This document shows positions 39,998 through 43,747 of a DNA stretch of 43,747 bases, piece after piece (position 1 is the stretch's first letter; each line of letters starts with the position of its first letter). Origin of the DNA: Verrucomicrobiota bacterium (GTDB lineage: Bacteria; Verrucomicrobiota; Verrucomicrobiia; Limisphaerales; UBA1096); assembly GCA_030747605.1 (NCBI GenBank), contig JASLKL010000003.1:1-43747 (forward strand), written 5' to 3'. Below the pieces are notes generated by a model. The model was not told where the DNA came from. It made no database searches and saw nothing but the letters and a program-made list of their open reading frames with translations. The position numbers were made by a program, and so were the translations under genes.

Positions 39998-40837
39998 ATG
40001 CGAAGTCTTATATTCATTCTAACATTCTTAAATGTTATGGCTTGGAATCTCCAAGCTTATGACAAGCCATTACGCGCATTACTAGTCACAGGGGGCTGCT
40101 GCCACGACTATGCCAAACAAAAGGACATTCTTAAGCAAGGCCTTGAACGTCGACTGAATATTACCATTGATCATGCTCATTCGGACGACAAAAGCACCAA
40201 ACCTCCCCTTCCAATCTTTGGAAAACCCAATTATTCAAAAGGATACGATGTCATTATTCATGATGAATGTGCCGCTGACATGAAAAATCCAGAAATCATT
40301 GCCGGGGTTCTGACACCACATAATAAAGGTGTGCCAGGAGTGAACTTGCATTGCGCAATGCACTCTTATCGCTTCGGAGATTATCGCAAGCCGATAAAAC
40401 CGGGCGCTGAAAATGCAAAATGGTTTGAATATATTGGGCTGCAATCAACTGGCCATGGACCACAACAACCGATAGAAATCAAATTTGAAAACAACGTACC
40501 ATTTATAACTAAAGGCATTCAAAATTGGACTACCAAGCGAGAGGAACTTTACAACAACATAAAAATACTCCCATCAGCTAAGATCGTGGCTCGCGGTGTT
40601 CAAGGGAATCGTAAGGCAGTTGTTGCTTGGACCAACAATTTCAAAGGCACTCGAGTCTTTAGCACTTCGATCGGGCACAACAACGTTACCGTAGCTGATT
40701 CTCGCTATCTCAACCTAGTCGCTAGAGGCCTACTCTGGGCTGTCAAGCGGGAGGATATGAAAGTTGCCAATCCAAAAAACGAAACGTTTGATTTGAATAG
40801 CAAACCAAAAGCTAAATCAGCTAAAAAAAAAGTTTAA
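39998..40837 (+). CDS. Secreted ThuA domain protein, second copy; possibly the N-terminal part of a frameshifted larger gene
   Basis: ORF 279 aa; signal peptide, LRALLVTGGCCHDYAKQKDILKQGLE, GVNLHCAMHSYR, GHGPQQPIEIKF, RVFSTSIGHNNVTVADSRYLNLVARGLLWAVKR; ends KSAKKKV* in an A9 run. Confidence 0.85.
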   Translation: MRSLIFILTFLNVMAWNLQAYDKPLRALLVTGGCCHDYAKQKDILKQGLERRLNITIDHAHSDDKSTKPPLPIFGKPNYSKGYDVIIHDECAADMKNPEIIAGVLTPHNKGVPGVNLHCAMHSYRFGDYRKPIKPGAENAKWFEYIGLQSTGHGPQQPIEIKFENNVPFITKGIQNWTTKREELYNNIKILPSAKIVARGVQGNRKAVVAWTNNFKGTRVFSTSIGHNNVTVADSRYLNLVARGLLWAVKREDMKVANPKNETFDLNSKPKAKSAKKKV

Positions 40838-43747
40838 ACTCTAAAGTTAGTGTTCCTAAAAATGCCGCTACTGGTAAAAAAGTAACAGCTAGTTCAGAGG
40901 AAAAGAACAAGGGCAACCTTTCAAAATACGCAACCGACGGAAATCCAGCCACCCGCTGGTGTGCAGCTAACGGAGCCGCCGGATCTTGGTTACAGGTGGA
41001 CCTTGGCCGCATACAAGATATTCAAAATGTTCGTATTATTTGGGAAAAAACTAACAGCGCTTATAAATACAAGATCGAAGGCTCTATTGATAAAAAACAA
41101 TGGAAACTTCTCGTCGACCAGTCGGAAAATAAAGAGGTCCGACAGATCACACCTCACAAGGTAAACGCAAAAAAAACGCGTTATTTTAAAATCACTTATT
41201 TGGGCTCTAAACCCGCATACTGGGGAAGCTTTTGGGAGTTTGAGGCTTATCCCGGAGAACTCCCGAATCTCCCTCGCAAGGTCGTAAAAGCCTCTCAAAA
41301 ATCTGCTAATGCCACACCAAAAACCAATGATCCTCGAATTTCTGCTCCAGAAGGCTTTAGTCTAACAGTTTTCGCAAAACCACCTCTGGTCAATTATCCA
41401 GTCTGCCTGACAGCTGCTTCGACTGGAGAATTATTTGTCGGGATCGACGAGCAAGGCTCTCTCGGGAAGCAAAAAGGAAGAGGGAGAGTAGTTCGTTGTC
41501 TGGATTCCGACGGTGACGGCAAAGCTGATCAGGTTAATACCTTTGCCAAGATGGACCATCCGCGTGGCTTAATATACGACAACGGCCAACTATGGGTACT
41601 CCATCCCCCTTATCTAACCCTTTACGAGGATACTGATCGTGATGGCATTGCAGATAAGGAGGATCGGTTAATTAGTGGAATCAGCACCGATTACGTTGGC
41701 AAACGTGGGGCAGACCACACCACTAACGGTATTCGAATGGGTATCGATGGCTGGATTTATATTGCAGTTGGAGATTTCGGATTTAACAAAGCAATCGGTA
41801 AAGACGGTCGTATACTCAGCCGAAGAGGTGGAGGCATTGTGCGAGTCCGCCCCGACGGTACCGAGATGGAAATCTACAACTGGGGTCAGCGTAACATTCT
41901 CGATGCCTGTATCGATCCGTACTTAAACATTTTCACTCGCGACAATACCAACGATGGAGGAGGCTGGGACATAAGGTTTTCGCATATCATTCAAACCGCC
42001 GAATACGGATACCCATCTTGGTACAAGAATTTCTCAGATGAAATCATGCCAACACTTGCTGACTATGGAGGCGGATCGGGATGTGGCGGCATGTTCTATC
42101 ACGACACCCGGTGGCCGAAACCATTCAGTCATGCTGTTTACACCTGTGACTGGGGACGGAGTGCAGTATTTCTGCATAATCCCACACCAAATGGAGCTAC
42201 CTTTGATTCTCACCAAGAAACATTTCTCGCTATTAATAGGCCAACCGACATCGATGTTGACGGTAGCGGGAGAATGTACGTGTCGAGTTGGCAAGGAGGA
42301 GGATTCAGCTACAGTCATCCAAATGTAGGTTACGTTGCTCAAATTATACCTAAAAATTACAAACCAGAACCTTTCCCAGATGTGAGCCAACTCAATGACA
42401 CTATCCTTTACCAAATGCTTACGGGCCCTAGTCAGGTTCAAAATCTGCATGCACAACGCGAGATACTCCGCAGGGGGCGAAATTCAAATCGCACCGTATC
42501 ACTAGTAAATATTGCCTCGAATAAAAACAAACCACTTGCGGGTCGAGTCGCAGCTATATTCACACTTAAACAGCTCGATAGAGGACAAGCTAGGACCAAC
42601 TTACTGAAGCTTAGCGAACAAGCCGAAATCACAGAATTTGCTTTGCGAGCTCTTACAGATCGTCAAAGCGAACTGGATAATCTCGACTCAGCGCCCTTTG
42701 TCCGTGCCTTAGAAAGCAAAAATCAGCGTGTTCTCGCACAAGCATTGATCAGCCTAGGGCGCCTCGGTGACGTCTCAGCTGCTCAATCAATTCTCCCTTA
42801 TGCCACTGCCCCTCAATTGGCCAAGAAACACCTACAAAATCAACCTAACCCGACTGCTGTTATCCCTCACTTGGCTACGCGTGCGCTCGTAGCACTAAAA
42901 CCAATAGACACATTGTTGACAGCGTTGGATACCGAATACAAATCTACTGCATTGAGCGTGTTGAAATATATTCACGACAGTAGCGTTGTAGACACGCTAG
43001 TCAGTCGTGTAAAAGCTCAGCCAGACTTAAAAACATTTACCACACTGATACGACTCTACCACCGTGAAGGAAAGTATAATGAAGGCTGGTGGGGCACTCG
43101 ACCAGATACCAGTGGGCCTTACTTCGATCGCATCAAGTGGATAGGTAGTGACAAAATAGAATCTGGAATAAAGAGCGCTCTTAACCGAGCGCCAAAAGAA
43201 ATGGTCAACTTGGTCAAACAATCTCTGGCTAAGCATAAAGTAAACATCAGCGGGCTACCTAAGGGCCAGTCTTTGATCGAAGAAGATATTAATAATAACC
43301 CTATTCGTATCCCTCGACCTACCGGGGACCCTAAAAACTGGATTGCTTCCATTGGTGAAAAAGAGACTATCGAACGCAGCTCCAAAGCAAAAGGTAATGC
43401 AAAGGCAGGCAAAAAACTATTCACTAGCCAAGGGTGCATCGCTTGCCATACCACCCTTAATGGCCAAACCCCTAAAGGCCCTCACTTAGTCGACATTAGC
43501 AAAAGATACAAAACTTCTGAACTAATTGAATCCATACTCAACCCAAACGCCGTAGTAGCCCAAGGCTTCGACACATACTTATTCACCTTAAGTGATAAGT
43601 CGGCACACCTAGGTTTTGTTACATTAGAGAGTGCGGACACCATTAGTATTAGAAATACAGCCGGCGTGCTTTCTCAGCTCTCTTCCAAACAAATTAGAAA
43701 ACGCGAAAAAATTCCGGGTTCATCAATGCCTCCTGGCCTCGTTGCCG
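40825..43747 (+). CDS. F5/8 type C (discoidin) + PVC-type membrane-bound dehydrogenase + HEAT-like + c-type cytochrome frame; no own start, truncated at window end
   Basis: Not in the ORF track. Frame starting at 40840/40861 is open to the window end: KVTASSEEKNKGNLSKYATDGNPATRWCAANGAAGSWLQVDLG (F5/8C), APEGFSLTVFAKPPLVNYPVCLTAASTGELFVGIDEQGSLG...RGRVVRCLDSDGDGKAD (PVC dehydrogenase-like), KAGKKLFTSQGCIACHTT (CxxCH, 43435-43449). Upstream in-frame stop at 40822; first in-frame start-like codon (GTG 40996) is inside the F5/8C domain. Confidence 0.85.

Noticed and set aside
42034-42456. 140-aa minus-strand ORF and overlapping plus-strand ORFs 41675..41926 and 42038..42328
   Set aside because: They are out of frame or antisense to the continuous F5/8C-dehydrogenase-cytochrome frame and show no family features.
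1-43747. CRISPR array, prophage, transposon or defence island
   Set aside because: No regularly spaced repeats, integrase/transposase, toxin-antitoxin pair or known defence domains were seen.

Overview
The window reads as a chromosomal, mostly housekeeping segment of a Verrucomicrobiota-type bacterium. This is inferred from DUF1501, DUF1549/DUF1553, H-X9-DG-type pseudopilins, ThuA and PVC-type heme proteins. I see no phage genes, transposases, CRISPR arrays, rRNAs or tRNAs. Recognisable genes: trpD, a UvrD/PcrA-type helicase, leuA, a MoxR-DUF58-BatA-vWA operon, two tandem pseudopilins, a PQQ-like beta-propeller protein, proB, mazG, a serine-hydrolase/NamZ (DUF1343) fusion, sdhCAB, a DUF1501 + DUF1549/1553 pair, a single-chain glycyl-tRNA synthetase, an FG-GAP/UnbV protein, hemW, and a ThuA / AmpS-like peptidase / ThuA / heme-dehydrogenase cluster. 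Two edge CDSs are missing from the ORF track: a LamG-like protein at 1..1007 (-) and a large F5/8C + dehydrogenase + CxxCH frame at 40825..43747 (+). The two most interesting signals are: (1) a complete, apparently undescribed leucine attenuator upstream of leuA, with a 24-aa leader peptide holding 9 Leu codons (MLFVRLRLLLLELALLGSVQVAEV), a candidate promoter, a rho-independent terminator and a competing antiterminator; (2) an A9 homopolymer at the end of the second ThuA gene, where a -1 shift (equivalent to A10) would fuse ThuA to the large downstream F5/8C-cytochrome frame that has no start codon of its own. All calls come from reading the sequence; no searches were run.
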